Numbered from the stretch's first letter, positions 1-20,500 are shown. The stretch is DNA of 64,000 bases from Heterodera schachtii (GCA_023374025.1 SIJG01000015.1:1840697-1904696), one strand, 5' to 3'. Notes: generated by a model not told the origin, from the letters alone. Translations and numbers: made by a program.

Positions 1-355
1 CTTTTAAAAACGCTTTTTTTTTGCGGCGATTTTCCCAAAATCTTTTGAGGAAAGTGTGTCCGGCGGTGCCGATAGGCGCCGCCGGGAAAATTTTTTTGCG
101 ATTTTTAATCGATTTGTTAACAGATTTTTGTCAAAAAATAACCAAATTTTGCCACAAATCTTATATTTTCTTATAAAATAGTGACATTATGCCACAAAAA
201 TTCAAAATTATGAGTATGTTGGAGAAATCAGAACAAATTTTGGTCGCTACCCCAAAATCAGAACATTTCTGACAAATCAGAACATTTTTATTTTATCAGA
301 TTTGGACCCTCCAAATCAGAACATTTCTGATAAATCAGAATAAATGGAAGCCCTG
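1..355. repeat. Truncated hAT-like MITE, same family as 45613-46384
   Basis: The stretch around 60-140 (GCGGTGCCGATAGGCGCC followed by GCCGGGAAAATT and a GATTTTTAAT block) matches the core of the element at 45.77-46.03 kb. It ends near 355 with a terminal-like AGCCCTG. The left end lies outside the window, so termini and target duplication cannot be checked. No coding potential is seen. Confidence 0.6.
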
Positions 356-1681
356 AAATAAGTTAAAAAAACAACTTTAAATGCTGATTTTTTTTTGTCA
401 AAATTATTAGAAAATCGTCGTGAAAAAAATTGCCACATAAAGGACCTAAATTACCAAATAACATTTGCAGAGCTTGATATCCCCTTTTAAAAGAAATATT
501 TTTTAGAGGAACATTTCAAAAAATTTTTTTTTTTTGAATTTTTAATAATGAGTCTCTATATTCTCAAAAAAGCTCAAAATGGATGTATATAGGTATAAAA
601 ATTAAAATAAGTAAGAAAAAAAGTGCGTAAGTCCAAAATATGCATAAAAGTAGAAATATTTTTGTTTGCAAGAAAAAAATTGTTTTTTCCTAATTATTCG
701 GAGTATGAGGAAGCCAGGAAAGAAATGCATTAACATATAATTGACAGCCCTAATATGCTGAGATGTTAAATTATAAATAAAAAAGTGCAAATATATTATA
801 AAAAAATTCGTACCGATTTGGAAGTGTCAACTCCGCGTGACCAGGCCTTCGCTCGGCTTAAAACACTGGCGCTTTTCTTATCGCTGAAAAAGGATTTTTT
901 TGAAAATATTTTTTTATCTCCTTTACTCTGAATTTTTCTACACTAAGGGAAATGTTTTGCATTATTTATTTTATTCTGCAAATTATTTAAACATGACCGT
1001 TAATTGATTATTTTTTTTAAATCCAAAACTGTATTTTAGTAAAATCAAAAAGATTAGAAGCCCTAATATGAGCCAAAATTGAGACAAGGTGTAAAGTTTA
1101 AAAAAGCCTACATATTTGGCACGTCACTCGCAATTTCTCGCGAATTGTTCCGCACGTCCAAATCGGCACCAAAACAGAGCAGCAGTTTTACGATTAACAG
1201 AGAATCTGTCTAAATGGTGCGATAGGATTAGGTTTCTAATGAATATTATACTCAACATTAAACTCTTCCCCCCAAAAAATTATTAATTTTTTATGCATGA
1301 ATAGGTTTTTTTTCTTTTTTTGTGGGACCAATGTTCCTAACACAGGCCCGTAGCGGCCACAAATTCCTGTTTTTTTTTTTGCTCTCTGGCGCCGACAATT
1401 TTAAAATTACGCTGGAAAAAAATTTGGCAAAAAAAACTCCGGATTCCCCCCTCTGAATTTTTTTCTGGCTACGGCTTGTCTTAATATTACCATAATCAAC
1501 AACTTATAAGAAAAATGCAAATTATGGGCGATCTTTCCAATTCGTGTAAAAATTGGTCATATCATCCCATTGCTTTTTGAATTTAAATTAAGCTGCTCTA
1601 ACGAATTTGTATGACAAAAAATTTTTGGTAATTTTTTTCCCAAAATTTTGCGCATGTCTCTGTCCCCGAATATACCATAAA
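356..1681. other. AT-rich intergenic DNA, no gene seen
   Basis: The longest open frames here are low-complexity (F/Y/K/I-rich) and show no splice-supported exons or family motifs. A GC-richer patch at about 815-880 and another at 1110-1210 look like old repeat fragments but match nothing I can name. No tRNA promoter boxes were found. Confidence 0.5.
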
Positions 1682-2534
1682 TAGAGCCCGGATTTTTAGT
1701 TACTAAAAAATCCAAAATAGTTACTAATTGTTGCCAAAAAATTGCAAAATAGTTGCAAAAAACCACGAAAAAGGTCAAAATAGTTGCGAAAATAGTTTTT
1801 AAAATTGGAAAAAACCAAGTGTATTTACGCAAAAAATCCCAAAAATGACTCATTTTGATCAATTTCACTCGCAAAATTACAATTTTCATGAAAACAAAAA
1901 ATAAATTTTGAAAACGAATTTTTGGGAAAATTTTTGGAATATTTTCTGAAATTTTGGTCAATTTTTAGGGGTATATTTAAAAAAAAATTTTGAGATCGAT
2001 TCTTAGAGGTGTATTTTTCGTTTTTATTACATTTTTGCTATGAAATTTCTGGAAAAAGGTCAAAATAGTTGCGAAAATAGTTTTTTAAAATTGGAAAAAC
2101 CAAGTGTATTTACGCAAAAAAATCCCAAAAATGACTCATTTTGATCAATTTCACTCGCAAAATTACAATTTTCATGAAAACAAATAAATAAATTTTGAAA
2201 ACGAATTTTTGGGAAATTTTTGGAATATTTTCTGAAATTTTGTCAATTTTTAGGGGTATATTTAAAAAAAAATTTTGAGATCGATTCTTAGAGGTGTATT
2301 TTTCGTTTTTATTACATTTTTGCTATGAAATTTCTGGAAAAAGGCCAAAATAGTTGCTAAAAAATTCGAAAATGCCAAAATAGGTGCTATTCTCAAAAAA
2401 CGCCAAAATATTTGAAATAGTTGCTAAAAAGTCGCTCTAAATCGAAAACTATTCGGAGAAAATGCTATTTTTGGGCTTCTCTCGCCATAACTAAGCCGCA
2501 AAAAATAGTTTAAAAACTAAAAATCTGGGCTCTA
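1682..2534. mobile_element. hAT-like non-autonomous element (family D)
   Basis: The left end TAGAGCCCGGATTTTTAGTT and the right end AACTAAAAATCTGGGCTCTA are inverted repeats with one mismatch. They are flanked by a perfect 8-bp duplication, ACCATAAA, at 1674-1681 and 2535-2542. An 8-bp duplication with a T/CAGGGC-like terminus is the hAT signature. The interior is AT-rich with many ATAGTTGC/TAGTTAC motifs and has no transposase frame. Confidence 0.85.
1768..2339. repeat. 285-bp tandem duplication inside the MITE
   Basis: A block starting AAAGGTCAAAATAGTTGCG and containing GTGTATTTACGC recurs with a 285-bp period (GTGTATTTACGC at 1819 and 2104). Small indels and single-base differences separate the copies. 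A third partial start follows at about 2338. Confidence 0.85.
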
Positions 2535-2652
2535 ACCATAAAGAATTACAACCTATGTCTTTGGGAAGACCTAACCATGCTATTAAAATCAATTAGGACC
2601 ATGCCTGGTGTTTTACAAAAAAAGATATTTTAATTTACAAAATCAGCTTAAA

Positions 2653-3958
2653 TGGTGCTCATTCAGGTGAGGCAAATGATGGGTACGGAATTACTTCGGT
2701 GTATACATGTGCAAGGATTTTGTTCAGCGCCATTTCGATTTTGTAACCAGGACTGCTTCTCCGCAATTACGACAGTCCTTTCGTCGATTCCGTAGAACAT
2801 GCACATAACAGGGTTTGCATTTGGAGGCAGCGCGTTGTTCGAGTGCCGTACCAACGTACTTTTCAAACGTTGGAGGACTAATTGACGGCGGTACAAAAAT
2901 TATTATTTAAATGGCAATAATTTATAGCTCAATTGTTTTCACTTTTTCGAATAATTCTAGAAATTGAATTATTTAAATTTTTTTTTTAAATTAATGTATT
3001 TAGAAGTATTGCTGCTTGACGGCATCGGCTCTTTTTTAAAATTCCTTCGAAAAGTATTTTAAAATGCAAAAAAATTATTCGACTCTTGTTTGTAATCCAA
3101 AAAATTACTTTTAAGGAATTTACGCTAACAATCCAAGCAATAAGTTATTGAAGGAAGTTTATTTGTGCAATGAGTCGGCCAAAATTAACAATGTATGGCC
3201 TTTGCTTTACTCTCTTTTTTGTAAATTAAATGTTTAATTTTCTAATTGTTAGAAAAGTTATCGTTGTCCAAATGAGTCAAGTGCCTTTCTTTTGTCCCTT
3301 GGCACCGGAAGAATGCCGCCGAGAAATGTCGAGAACATCGACGTGGCTTTTCAGCCAACTTTTTCATCGGTCGTGCGGTCCCTCGATGCCCTAAATAATC
3401 TGAAAACGATAACGGTTAATCAGGTGCATCTTTTTGGGCTCCAAATTCGCATTTTACAGTTTTTCACTTTTTTCAGGTCACCAACTCTGATGGAGCCGTA
3501 GTGGAATTAGCAAGAATAATTTGCCACGACAAAAAAATTCCATTTTTCCGAATCACGCCTCAACTGAGAGACGAAATCAAACTCGACACAACGGACGATG
3601 TGCAAATTATAAAAATGTGGAAGGCAAAGGTGGGAGAATGAATTTTAAAAATTGAGTTGCAATTTATAATATTATAATTATTCAAATAATTTTTCTTCAA
3701 TTTTTCAATTTGATGAGAAAAACACGTAAATTCATTTTAAAAGTAATTTGCAACTTGAACTGTTAATAATAAATTTTTACATTTTTGGTTTTTATTTCAA
3801 TTAAAAGAATTTTCAATTTTTTTTTTACTTTTTCTTAAACATATTAATATATTTCGGTATTTTTCAAAGATAATCAATTTAAGGCCTATGTTTCCGAGTG
3901 GGCAGAAGGAGTCGCAGATTTAGTTGAAATGTTGCGAATGACGGCAAATGAAGAATGA
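2653..3958 (+). pseudogene. Degenerate iPLA2/patatin paralogue lacking the nucleophile motif
   Basis: Exon by exon this matches the intact iPLA2 at 17540-22106. VLIQ with a splice donor lies at 2655-2667, FVQRHFDFV at about 2720, LLRNYDSPF and VCIW at 2755-2823, then AARCSSAVPTYFSNVGGLI, then ANNPSNKLLKEVYLCNESAK at about 3122. LSLGTGRMPPRNV starts at 3292, FFRITPQLRDEIKLDTTDD at about 3540, and the last exon AYVSEWAEGVADLVEMLR ends at TGA 3956-3958. Intron positions are kept, so this is a DNA-level duplicate and not a retrocopy. A deletion joins HFDFV directly to the next-but-one exon. It removes the GTSTGA nucleophile motif and a whole exon. One base is lost after VCIW, giving a frameshift. 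Upstream ankyrin and oxyanion-hole exons are absent. It should be catalytically dead; expression is unknown. Confidence 0.85.
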
Positions 3959-4090
3959 AAATTTTTTTATTTCTTGTTCTCCCAGGAGAGGCATTTTTCA
4001 AATTGGAAATTACCATTTTACATTTTGTCATTTTACAAAACATTACATATTATCAAATCCGGATTTATTATTTTTGCTATATTCTATGAA

Positions 4091-5331
4091 TAGGGCTCGA
4101 AATTATATGGACTAAAAAACGTCAAATATTGTCATAAAATATGGATTTAAAATTCCCTAAATATGGACTAAAAAACTCAAATAGGGCCAAATATGGACCA
4201 AAATATGGACTAAAAACTGCCAAATTTTAGTTTAAACTCTCAAAAAATGTGTATGTATTCAATATTTGCTTAAATAAACTCAAAAAGTACAATAAACAAC
4301 CAAAAAATGGATTTAAAACTTAAAAATGCAAATTTTTATTGTCGTCCATTGTATAAAAATACTTCCAAGTTTGCCAAAATTTCGAAAAAATTCTCATTTA
4401 AAAAAAAAAGAAAACTTCGCAAAAAATGGCAAAAATATTTATTAAAAATGCCAAAATGACCGACGAAAACTCAAATTTTTCGTAAAAATTTTCAAAAAGT
4501 CTATCTTTAGGGGTGCATTTTTCGCTTTTTTTGCATTTTTCTTGTGAAAATTTGCCAAAAATGGCCGAAATATGGACTACAAAGGCAAAAATGGCGAAAT
4601 ATGGATTTATTCCCGAAAATCCCCAAAATATGGATTTATATGGACTAAAAACTTTCACCAAATCAAAAAATTTTAACGCAGAAATACTATTTTTGCGTAC
4701 CAGGTGTTTTCGACAGTGATTGATTTCGACAGTGATTGGTTTCGACAGTACTTTTTAATTAGTTTTATACAAATCATACATATGAATTGAAATTAATATT
4801 CAATTAGCATATACAAAAAAATCTATTAACTAATCCCGAGTTTGTGTGCCAAGGTGCAAATCTGCAGGCTCTAATAGAATTCAAAAATCGAAAAACCTCT
4901 TCTATGTATCTGAGTATGAATACGGCCTAGGAATTCCTAATCCCGAACGCGAATTCGAACAAAAAGTCGAAATTAAAAAATTTAATATTTCTTTGTTTTA
5001 TTCCCAAATTAATCAAAATAAAATACCAAAAATCGCCCTTCTATAAATATACGAACAAAAAAAAATGAATTGATAATTTTGAATTTCGACTTTTTGTTCG
5101 AGTCCGCGTCCGGTACTCGAAATTGGACAAAATAAATGTCAGATTCGTAATCAGCGAACCCAAAAACACTAAGAACCATGTTTCAAACTTTACTGTCGAA
5201 ATCAATCACTGTCGAAACCAACACTGTCGAGATCACCACTGTCGAAAACTAACAGCACCCTATTTTTGAGCCCCTTTCTTCATAGCATATGCGCAGAAAA
5301 AATATGTAAATCCATATAATTTCGAGCCCTA
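4091..5331. mobile_element. hAT-like non-autonomous element (family B) with nested insertion
   Basis: Perfect inverted ends begin TAGGGCTCGAAATTATATGG on the left (4091) and mirror it on the right (ending 5331). An 8-bp duplication, TCTATGAA, lies at 4083-4090 and 5332-5339. The interior carries many ATATGGA motifs spaced by AT-rich linkers. It shares its backbone with the element starting at 46408. A second element (4696-5259) is inserted inside it. No transposase is present. Confidence 0.9.
4696..5259. mobile_element. Nested MITE with iterated TTTCGACAGTG ends
   Basis: Both ends carry several copies of TTTCGACAGTGATTG in inverted orientation (4709-4752 and about 5190-5250). Host sequence CTATTTTTG is duplicated at 4687-4695 and 5260-5268. 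The middle holds a further hairpin at about 4930-5110 (TCGAACAAAAAGTCGAAATT and its reverse complement). That hairpin and the text near 5135 resemble the MITE at 62.3-62.7 kb. This suggests insertion within insertion. Confidence 0.75.
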
Positions 5332-5490
5332 TCTATGAAATAAATTTTCCATAAAAATGTAAAAAAAAATTGACAAAAAAAGTATTCATGGGTTAGCGAG
5401 TGTCCTTGTTCTTTCCCGGCACCGAGCAGGATCGAAATTCGATCATCCCATCATTACATATTTTATAAATGTTATTTTAGCTTTGTATTT

Positions 5491-8124
5491 ATGAGCTCTA
5501 TAGAATTCAGTTTGCCTGTGTTTTGTTCGCCAACTCAGCTAAATTTTGTGATTGGAAGGCGAGATTTATGCGAGAGCAAACCGATACAAATGTAAGCTAA
5601 AATAGTCTTAATTATTAAATAAATAAAAGTTTTGGCTGGGTTGGTCGGAATATTTGTGAAGAATTTGCAATAATTGTTTCTTTTAGATTCAACCCTTACA
5701 ATCATTTACTGCGCTTTAAATTCTTTTGTAAGTTTTTTTTTTTTGAGTTTATTTTTCCATTTTTTGATAAAAATTACTTTGTGAGGCAAATGTGGTGGGG
5801 TTAAGGGGCCGTTTCGGCACCGAAATTTTTTAAAACTATTTTTTCGTTGTTGAACCAAATTCCTAAATAAGAGATACCAACCAAATTTCAACTCTTCTCA
5901 AAAATTCTTTCCTCCCCTTTTAGCAAATGCGCCTGAGCGTTGGCGCGTGGAAAATGCACAGGGCGGCATCCGAGCCAACAATTACGTCACGACGACAGTC
6001 CAACTGCGCGAGCCGCACACAATCCGACAGCCGACCAGCGACTGTCTCCGCGTGGAAATTTACAGGGACGGCGAAAGCGTTGCGGTCGGAAGAAAAGGTT
6101 TTTTTTTACGTTTACAGAGTTTTCGTGACGTCAAAGCTTTTTTAGGCTATCTGTGACTAAAAAAACTTAAAACTGAACCCGATTTTGACTTATTCTTAGG
6201 CGCAAATGTTGCGTAAGCGAATGCGTTCCCAGCTCATTCCCCCTCCCCGGGACCAACTCTTTTATTTTTGAGCCCAGCACAACGTTTTTTATATTCATTT
6301 TTTATTTTGGCAGCACTTTTTGTTACATGTTCAAAATTAAAAAAGGGTTATAGGATGCCGATATGCGTCGCTGGGAAATTTTTTGAATTTAATGTACTTG
6401 TTTCTCCTTAAAATTTTTGGCCCATTGAGGTCCATGTGATTTAACAATATTTTTTCAAAATTATTCAAAAAGGTATGAGATTCTTATCTCCCAAAATGAA
6501 AAAGGTAATTTTTAAGCATTTCTTCCTTTAATTTTTTTTTAACTTACCTAAAAAGGGTTGTTGAGAAAATTTGGTAAAATTCGTTTTCGCCACATTCTTT
6601 TTGATTAATTGCACGGCTCCGTTGGATACAATTTTAATTTTTTTTTATTTCCCATTTTTTAGACATTTTGCTCAACATTTTGACGGTTGAGCCGCCCTCT
6701 TCGTCCGTCGATGGCGCAAATTTTGTCGAATTTTCTGACGGCACCGACGCGGCATTAAACAGCACGGCACAGCGCGGCGAGGCCAAATTGCGGACGAATT
6801 CCATCCACAATTTGACGGGCGAAAGTGGCCACCAACGGAGACACCAGCAAGTGGTCATTAGTGATAATTAGGAAATTGGCATGACAGATAGAAATTTGTT
6901 ATTTATTTTTGTCCGGCTTTAAACTTTTCCGAGCCCCAGGCCGTATCTATCAAAATTTAAATAGGATAGTCGGCGAATTAGCTATAAACAATTGTTTTGC
7001 CATGCCTTAAAATTTGAATCGTCGTTGTAGGGTAAAAAGTTTTTGTCAATGAATTTTTTTTTGCAAAATAACGCTAAATTTTGAATTTTGTTTTACTCGT
7101 ATTTTTTTTTTGTTTTCCATTCAATTGCTTTTTATGGTTAATTTTCTCTTTGCTTTTAAATTGTCCTATTTTTATTTGCCCAATTCCTTTCAGAGGCCCT
7201 CCCCCTGGCAATTGTCCACTTTCTATTGGCTCGCCTTGGCCGGTCTCTTCGCCTGCCTTTTCTGCCTTTTGCTGCCCCCCACGGCGCCCCCTCCGGTGAC
7301 CGACCCCCACCGCCACGGCATTGCCTTTTCCGTGCCGCATTGGCTGCGCCCCTCGCACACGCAACACTGTGTGGCCGCTTACATTTTGGGTAAGGCTTTT
7401 TGGTGCTTTTCCCTTAACTCGGCCAAGGGCATAACCCAGAACATTGGCTTAATTTTTCGGAGCCCCGAACATTTGCGTTATGTCCAAAATCGAATTCAAA
7501 TTTGAATTTTTTTCAATCCCTGATAGCCTAAATAGCATTAAAATTAAGAAATCGCAGTTTTCTAATTAATTTGAGCATTAATTATGCTGTTTGAATAATT
7601 AATAATTTTAAAAAAATTAATTATTGTCAAATTATCAGACACAATCACTTTCTATCACTTATTTAATGCTGTTTAGGCAATTTTAAGCCAATTTTGGACA
7701 AAGGCGCAAATCTCGGGACAGCGAATTTTTCACCGCTCTAATTAAATTTTTGACCAAATTAAAATTTAAAGAGAATCACCTAAATTAATTTTTTTTTTTA
7801 AACAATAATTTTTGTGGTTTATGTGATTGTCTCCACAGTCTCCCCCACCCTCTTCACTCACTTTTTAAATTTGTGGAAAAATTGGACCACCTGTTTTTTG
7901 TAACTGTTTTTACAAAATCAAAGGCTTTGGCATATTGCCATTATATTGCAAAAATTCAGAATTTACTAAAAACTCCAAATTCGAGAGTAAATTTTTCATA
8001 CAAAAATCAAACATCGACTCGAAAACCTCGAGGAATAAATAGCCTTTTAAATAGCCAAAGTACACATTTTGACTTTTGTTTTTTAGGATTACTGACGATG
8101 TATTTCTTCTTGCAGATGAATTGA
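5491..8124 (+). CDS. MOSPD1/3-like motile-sperm-domain membrane protein
   Basis: Six exons (5491-5591, 5687-5727, 5924-6097, 6663-6850, 7194-7389, 8087-8124) join in phase to 245 codons ending at TGA 8122-8124. The start LPVFCSPTQLNFV, then IFNPYNHLLRFKF, WRVENAQGGIRANNYVTT and the closing VAVGRKDILLNIL reproduce the MSP domain of the MOSPD1/MOSPD3 group in order. MOSPD1 and MOSPD3 are about 213 and 235 residues. After a Ser/Asn-rich linker come two hydrophobic stretches, FYWLALAGLFACLFCLLL and the terminal AAYILGLLTMYFFL, as in the family's C-terminal anchor. Family knowledge: integral ER membrane proteins whose MSP domain binds FFAT-type peptide motifs at organelle contacts. All introns are GT-AG. 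An AATAAA lies 207 bp past the stop. The 3' end converges on the guanylyl cyclase. Confidence 0.88.
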
Positions 8125-8330
8125 TGGGAGATTTTCATTGCATTGGACAAATAATCATTTTACTTATATTTCAAAAAAGAATGACATAAAACGGGTATCG
8201 CTTGACAATTTCTTTGTGTTCATTTTGTGGAGATCGCCAACATTTGTCCCCCTTTTTACAAATTGCAGACATTTTGTATTATGTACTTATTGGGAAAAAA
8301 AGAGTGCTTTACTTTGTTTGCTTTTTTTAT

Positions 8331-8336
8331 AATAAA
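8331..8336 (+). terminator. Poly(A) signal for the MOSPD-like gene
   Basis: This is an AATAAA hexamer about 200 bp after the MOSPD-like stop, in the 380-bp space between two convergent genes. It is assigned by position only. Confidence 0.45.
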
Positions 8337-8506
8337 TTTGCAATTTAAAAGAAAAATTTTTAAGAAATTGTTCGAATAAATTCAAAATTTTCTTGTTACC
8401 TTTTGGGAAAGTTCAATTAATTTCAGGCATTTTGAAAGCCTTGACCTTTACTTAATTAATTATGCATTCAGTCTAAGTGTGTTTATGGCTTCATCACCAA
8501 TTTCTT

Positions 8507-16375
<7,869 letters not shown>

Positions 16376-17539
16376 ACTACGGTATGTGTACGGCCAATTT
16401 GTGTTATTCAAATTTAATGAAAGCAAATGGTTTTTTACGGTTTGTGCCCGTTTTTGTGCCATTTTTTGGGGGAGGAATCACCTCAAGGCAATAATAGCCC
16501 ATTATTATTAACAATTGGCTTTTTGGTCATTGAAAAAGTGAACAAAGTTTAATAAACACACATTAATCCGTTCTTATGTTCAAATAATGGATAATGAAGC
16601 TTCTTTTACTCGAGACACCTTTTTCACAAAGCGACCATAAGGGATTCATTTGCACTTTCAATTTGATATTTTAAAGCATTTTTACATATTTAATTGTTAA
16701 ATACAGTTTCATTCTTTTTATTATAAAATCGGTTTTTTATACAATTAACCACTTCGACTGAACAAACTGTCGGATTGGTCACTTTTGCGGTCACTTTTTG
16801 ACAACGATCGTCCACTGAATATTAATTAAGCCCGCAAATAGCATAATTAGCCGCTCCTAGCGACTGCTGCCGCCGATCAATTAACACTTTACACATTTCC
16901 AACCCAAACATTGCCCCTTTTCCTTTTTTATTTGCAATTTATTTCCCTTTTCTCTCATCGCTTTAATAAATTTATTCTTTTGACTGAAAATTATATGTTG
17001 TAGGAAAAACCTTAACCTTAATAAAACAAACAGAAATGAATAATTATTAATTAATTTTGGGCATAGAAAAAAGTTAATTTGCTGACAAATTGAATCAAAA
17101 TGTGTAAAAAGCGGAGGAAAGTCAAAATATTTGTTATTTTCGTTATCAGAGATCAAATTGTAAATGATAGAATTGTTATCACCAGCAGAAAGGGCAGCAC
17201 CTTTAATTATTCTGATAAAAAGAAACAAATCACTTTCCAAATCACTCGAAAGAATGCGAATTTAAACCAAAATGATTTACCTCAAAAATGAATTTTATTT
17301 TTATAAAATTAATTTGTAATTTAATTATTTTGATTTTTTATTGTCTTTTTGTCGGATACATTACGCCAAACACATAAATGAACATAATGTTTAAACATTG
17401 GCATTTGGAATGCCCCGGGCACAATTATATTCATTTTCATTTATTCTTCAAGAAAAATTTTTGAATCAATTCTTCATTTTAAGAAATATTATTTTTGTAA
17501 GTATTGTTTGCCAAATCACTATTGCTCAACTCACACAAA
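16376..17539. promoter_or_regulatory. Shared upstream region of divergent cyclase and iPLA2 genes
   Basis: This is 1.16 kb of AT-rich DNA between two divergent start codons, so it must contain both promoters. Open frames here (for example 16881-17240) are low-complexity and unsupported. No TATA or other motif stands out. The iPLA2 start is preceded by a weak acceptor-like tract that might receive a spliced leader. Confidence 0.4.
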
Positions 17540-20500
17540 ATGAATTGGAACAGTTGGGCCAGCATTGTACCGGATGGCAATCGGATCACCCAAATTGCCA
17601 ACATGGCACAGACTGTTGGCCAAATTGCCGGCGCGGCCCAACGACTCATTGAGGTCCAATTTTGCTGAGAACTCAATAAATAAATATTTTATTAATTTAT
17701 TATATTTTAATTTTGGTTCTGCCATTTTTAGGCAAGAACAGCCGAAAATGTGCCGACCATCGGACGTGCCCAAACTGAGCTCCAATTCAGCGACCCAATC
17801 ATTGGCGGGCCGCCCAACCAAAATCTGTTCGACCGTTTCTCGCGCGATGTTTGATTTTTGGAAAATTAGTTTTTGTTTAATTCCATTGAGGGATTTCTTT
17901 AGTTTGAATGTTTTTCTGCTGGGAGGAGAATTCTGCGGGGATCAAATCAAATAAAGAAAATCCCAATAGCAGAAAGAATTCATTCGCTAATGGTCATTAA
18001 AAACGGGATGGAGCCAATGGATTTTTTCGCCAAAATTTGAGCCCGTAAAACCAACTTTTACCCCTTTGCATTCTTTTCATTTTGGTTCCATTTATCAACT
18101 TTTCCACAGTTCCTCAAGAGTTTAATGTCCGTCGGGAATGGCGAACTGTCGCGTGCGCTGTTGGACGAGCGGCGCGCGGACCGCGACGGATGCACGCCTT
18201 TGCTGTGCGCGGTTAAGCGCAACGGTTCCATTAACCGACTCATTAGCATTAATTAGTTTTTAATTATTACCGCCGTTTCTTTTTTGATCTTGATGCCGTG
18301 CTTCTCCTCCTCGCGTATGGTGCCGACCCGCACCAAGCGGACGCCAATGGGGACACGCCACTGCACCACGCGGTGATGGTGAGTGAACGGTGGCGGGCGA
18401 ATGGCCAAATTAAGGCACTAAACACTTCGAAAATTTGGCACAGAAGTGGTCATGAAAAGCGAAACAAATGGAAAAAAGTATTTCATGGTTTTGACACAAA
18501 TCCGGAATGTGATGCCCGAAGGAAGCGGGCTGTGGGAGAAATGATAATCGGTCCGAGCATTTCACAGCTTGGAAGGGCCGTGGGTTCGAATCCAACCGGG
18601 CGAGTTGCCATTTTATATTACATTGGAAACCAGTCAGCAAGGTACAGCTGATAATGATAAAAACGCAAAAACTAAACTTCTAGTGGTTGATTAAAAAGCA
18701 CTCTTCAATATTTACACACCATCTCAAAAAATGAGAGATGGACCATTAATTGAGAATTCAGAGAAAAATACATCTCTTATTTAGGCGTACTCTTTTCTCT
18801 GCTAATAGAGAAAAGCAGAATTTGCTTTTCTCCATGCTTTCTCCTATGTTAAATTTGCTTCAAATTTTTTTAAACCCCTATGTCTTTTTCTAACTTTTCA
18901 AATCGCTTAGCTTTTTGCTTAGAAAAAGCTTTCCCTATTCAAGAGCTTTCGAATGATACCAAGAATGTCCAATTTGGTTGAAAAAAACCTTACAAAAATA
19001 TTTTTTTTAATAGCTATTTTTCAATTTTTCGGAAGAAAATAAATTGGTGTCATGGAGCGGCCTCGAACCTCATCCTTTTTCCATTGACTACCTTACAAAA
19101 ACCACTGAACCACACATGCAAACCTTTTTTTGTACAGGAGCTCATTTTCGGGTTGGTATTTTTGGTAACCTCCCTTATCGCAGCATTATTTAGGCCGGTT
19201 CTGTGCCAATCGTAAAACTGCTGCTCTGTTTCGGTGCCGATTTGGACGTGCCGAACAAATTGGGACAAACTGCGAATGGCATGCGAATCACGTGTGTCTT
19301 CATAATTTTGTGCTCATTATTTCTCTTCCTATTCTTTCCAAATTTTGGCTCATACATTTTTTTAAAGAAATTCTATTCACAATATCAATCATCGAAAAAC
19401 AAAAACTTTTAGAAAAAGAAAGGAAACCAATAATTTTTTTGTTCGCCAAAAGATTCTTTTTTTCAATCCACAAAATAAAATGGCATTTTTCAAGGAATGA
19501 ACGGCTCGTCGAGGTTCTGAGCCGTGCCCGGGCCTGGTCACAATATGGAATTTGCGCCACCGAAGTTCGTGGAACCAAAAAAGCCATTAAATAAGAAGAC
19601 TACATATTTTCTTAATCTTTTACCGTATTTTCAATATTGAGATTTTTTGCAAAGAAACTAATAAAAAAGAATTCTAAAAAGAATTCCAATACAAACAGTT
19701 TTAATCCAACACAACTGTTTAAAAGTCCAAGTCATACTCAAAAAAAAAAAAAAACTACTCATTTAAGAATTTTTAAATTGGAACTAAAAATTACGCAAAG
19801 CGAGTAAAATTCCATTTGATATAAATTATTATTATAACAGGAATTAAGGTCATTTATGGGTTATTAATTAGGTACTAATGGTGCTTTCCTTTCAGTGCAA
19901 TTCCAAGGCAAAGTTCAAAAATGGGCGCGAGGAGGCGCTGGCCAAAGTGACGCGCGAGCAGCAGCGACGGGCGATGGGCCATCAGCGCGAGCGAAGGGCG
20001 GCGAAGGACAAAGGCAGCGGCGACGCATTGCGACTGCTCTCATTGGACGGGGGCGGCATCAGAGGATTGGTGCTCATTCAGGTGGGGCACAGACGTTCGG
20101 AACTGATCGGGAAGACACGGACGAAACCAACGGCTGGAGACGATTTAAGGACGCGGGGGGGGGGGGGAGTCACTCAAGGACGAAACCAGCGGGAATCAAT
20201 TTTTCGAGGCCCTCACAAATCAGGATGGTTTCAGGATTTAGCATTGTTTTTGGGGGATTTGAATGGGGGCGCGCGTTTGGGAATTCACCTCCATCAGTCC
20301 ATTTTCGATTTTCTTGCCGGGTCAGTCCCTTTCCCTGCAAATCTCCAGTCGGATCAATCAATGCCTTCTTGTTGATCACATTGGCATTTATGGTTTGTAA
20401 ACATTATTAATTTTGTGTACGCTTTTACAGATTTTGCTTGAACTTGAGCGTTTGGTGGACGGCGGCGACACACAAAAGAAAGGGCAGAGAAAAAAGGACA

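Noticed and set aside
2663..2896. Minus-strand 77-codon open frame
   Set aside because: It is the shadow of the degenerate iPLA2 exons on the plus strand, which match the intact gene exon by exon.
16881..17240. 119-codon minus-strand frame
   Set aside because: Low-complexity, Phe/Ile/Asn-rich, in the intergenic space between divergent promoters, with no splice or family support.
19047..19123. Functional tRNA gene
   Set aside because: The promoter boxes fit, but the acceptor stem does not pair and the T-stem has two mismatches.
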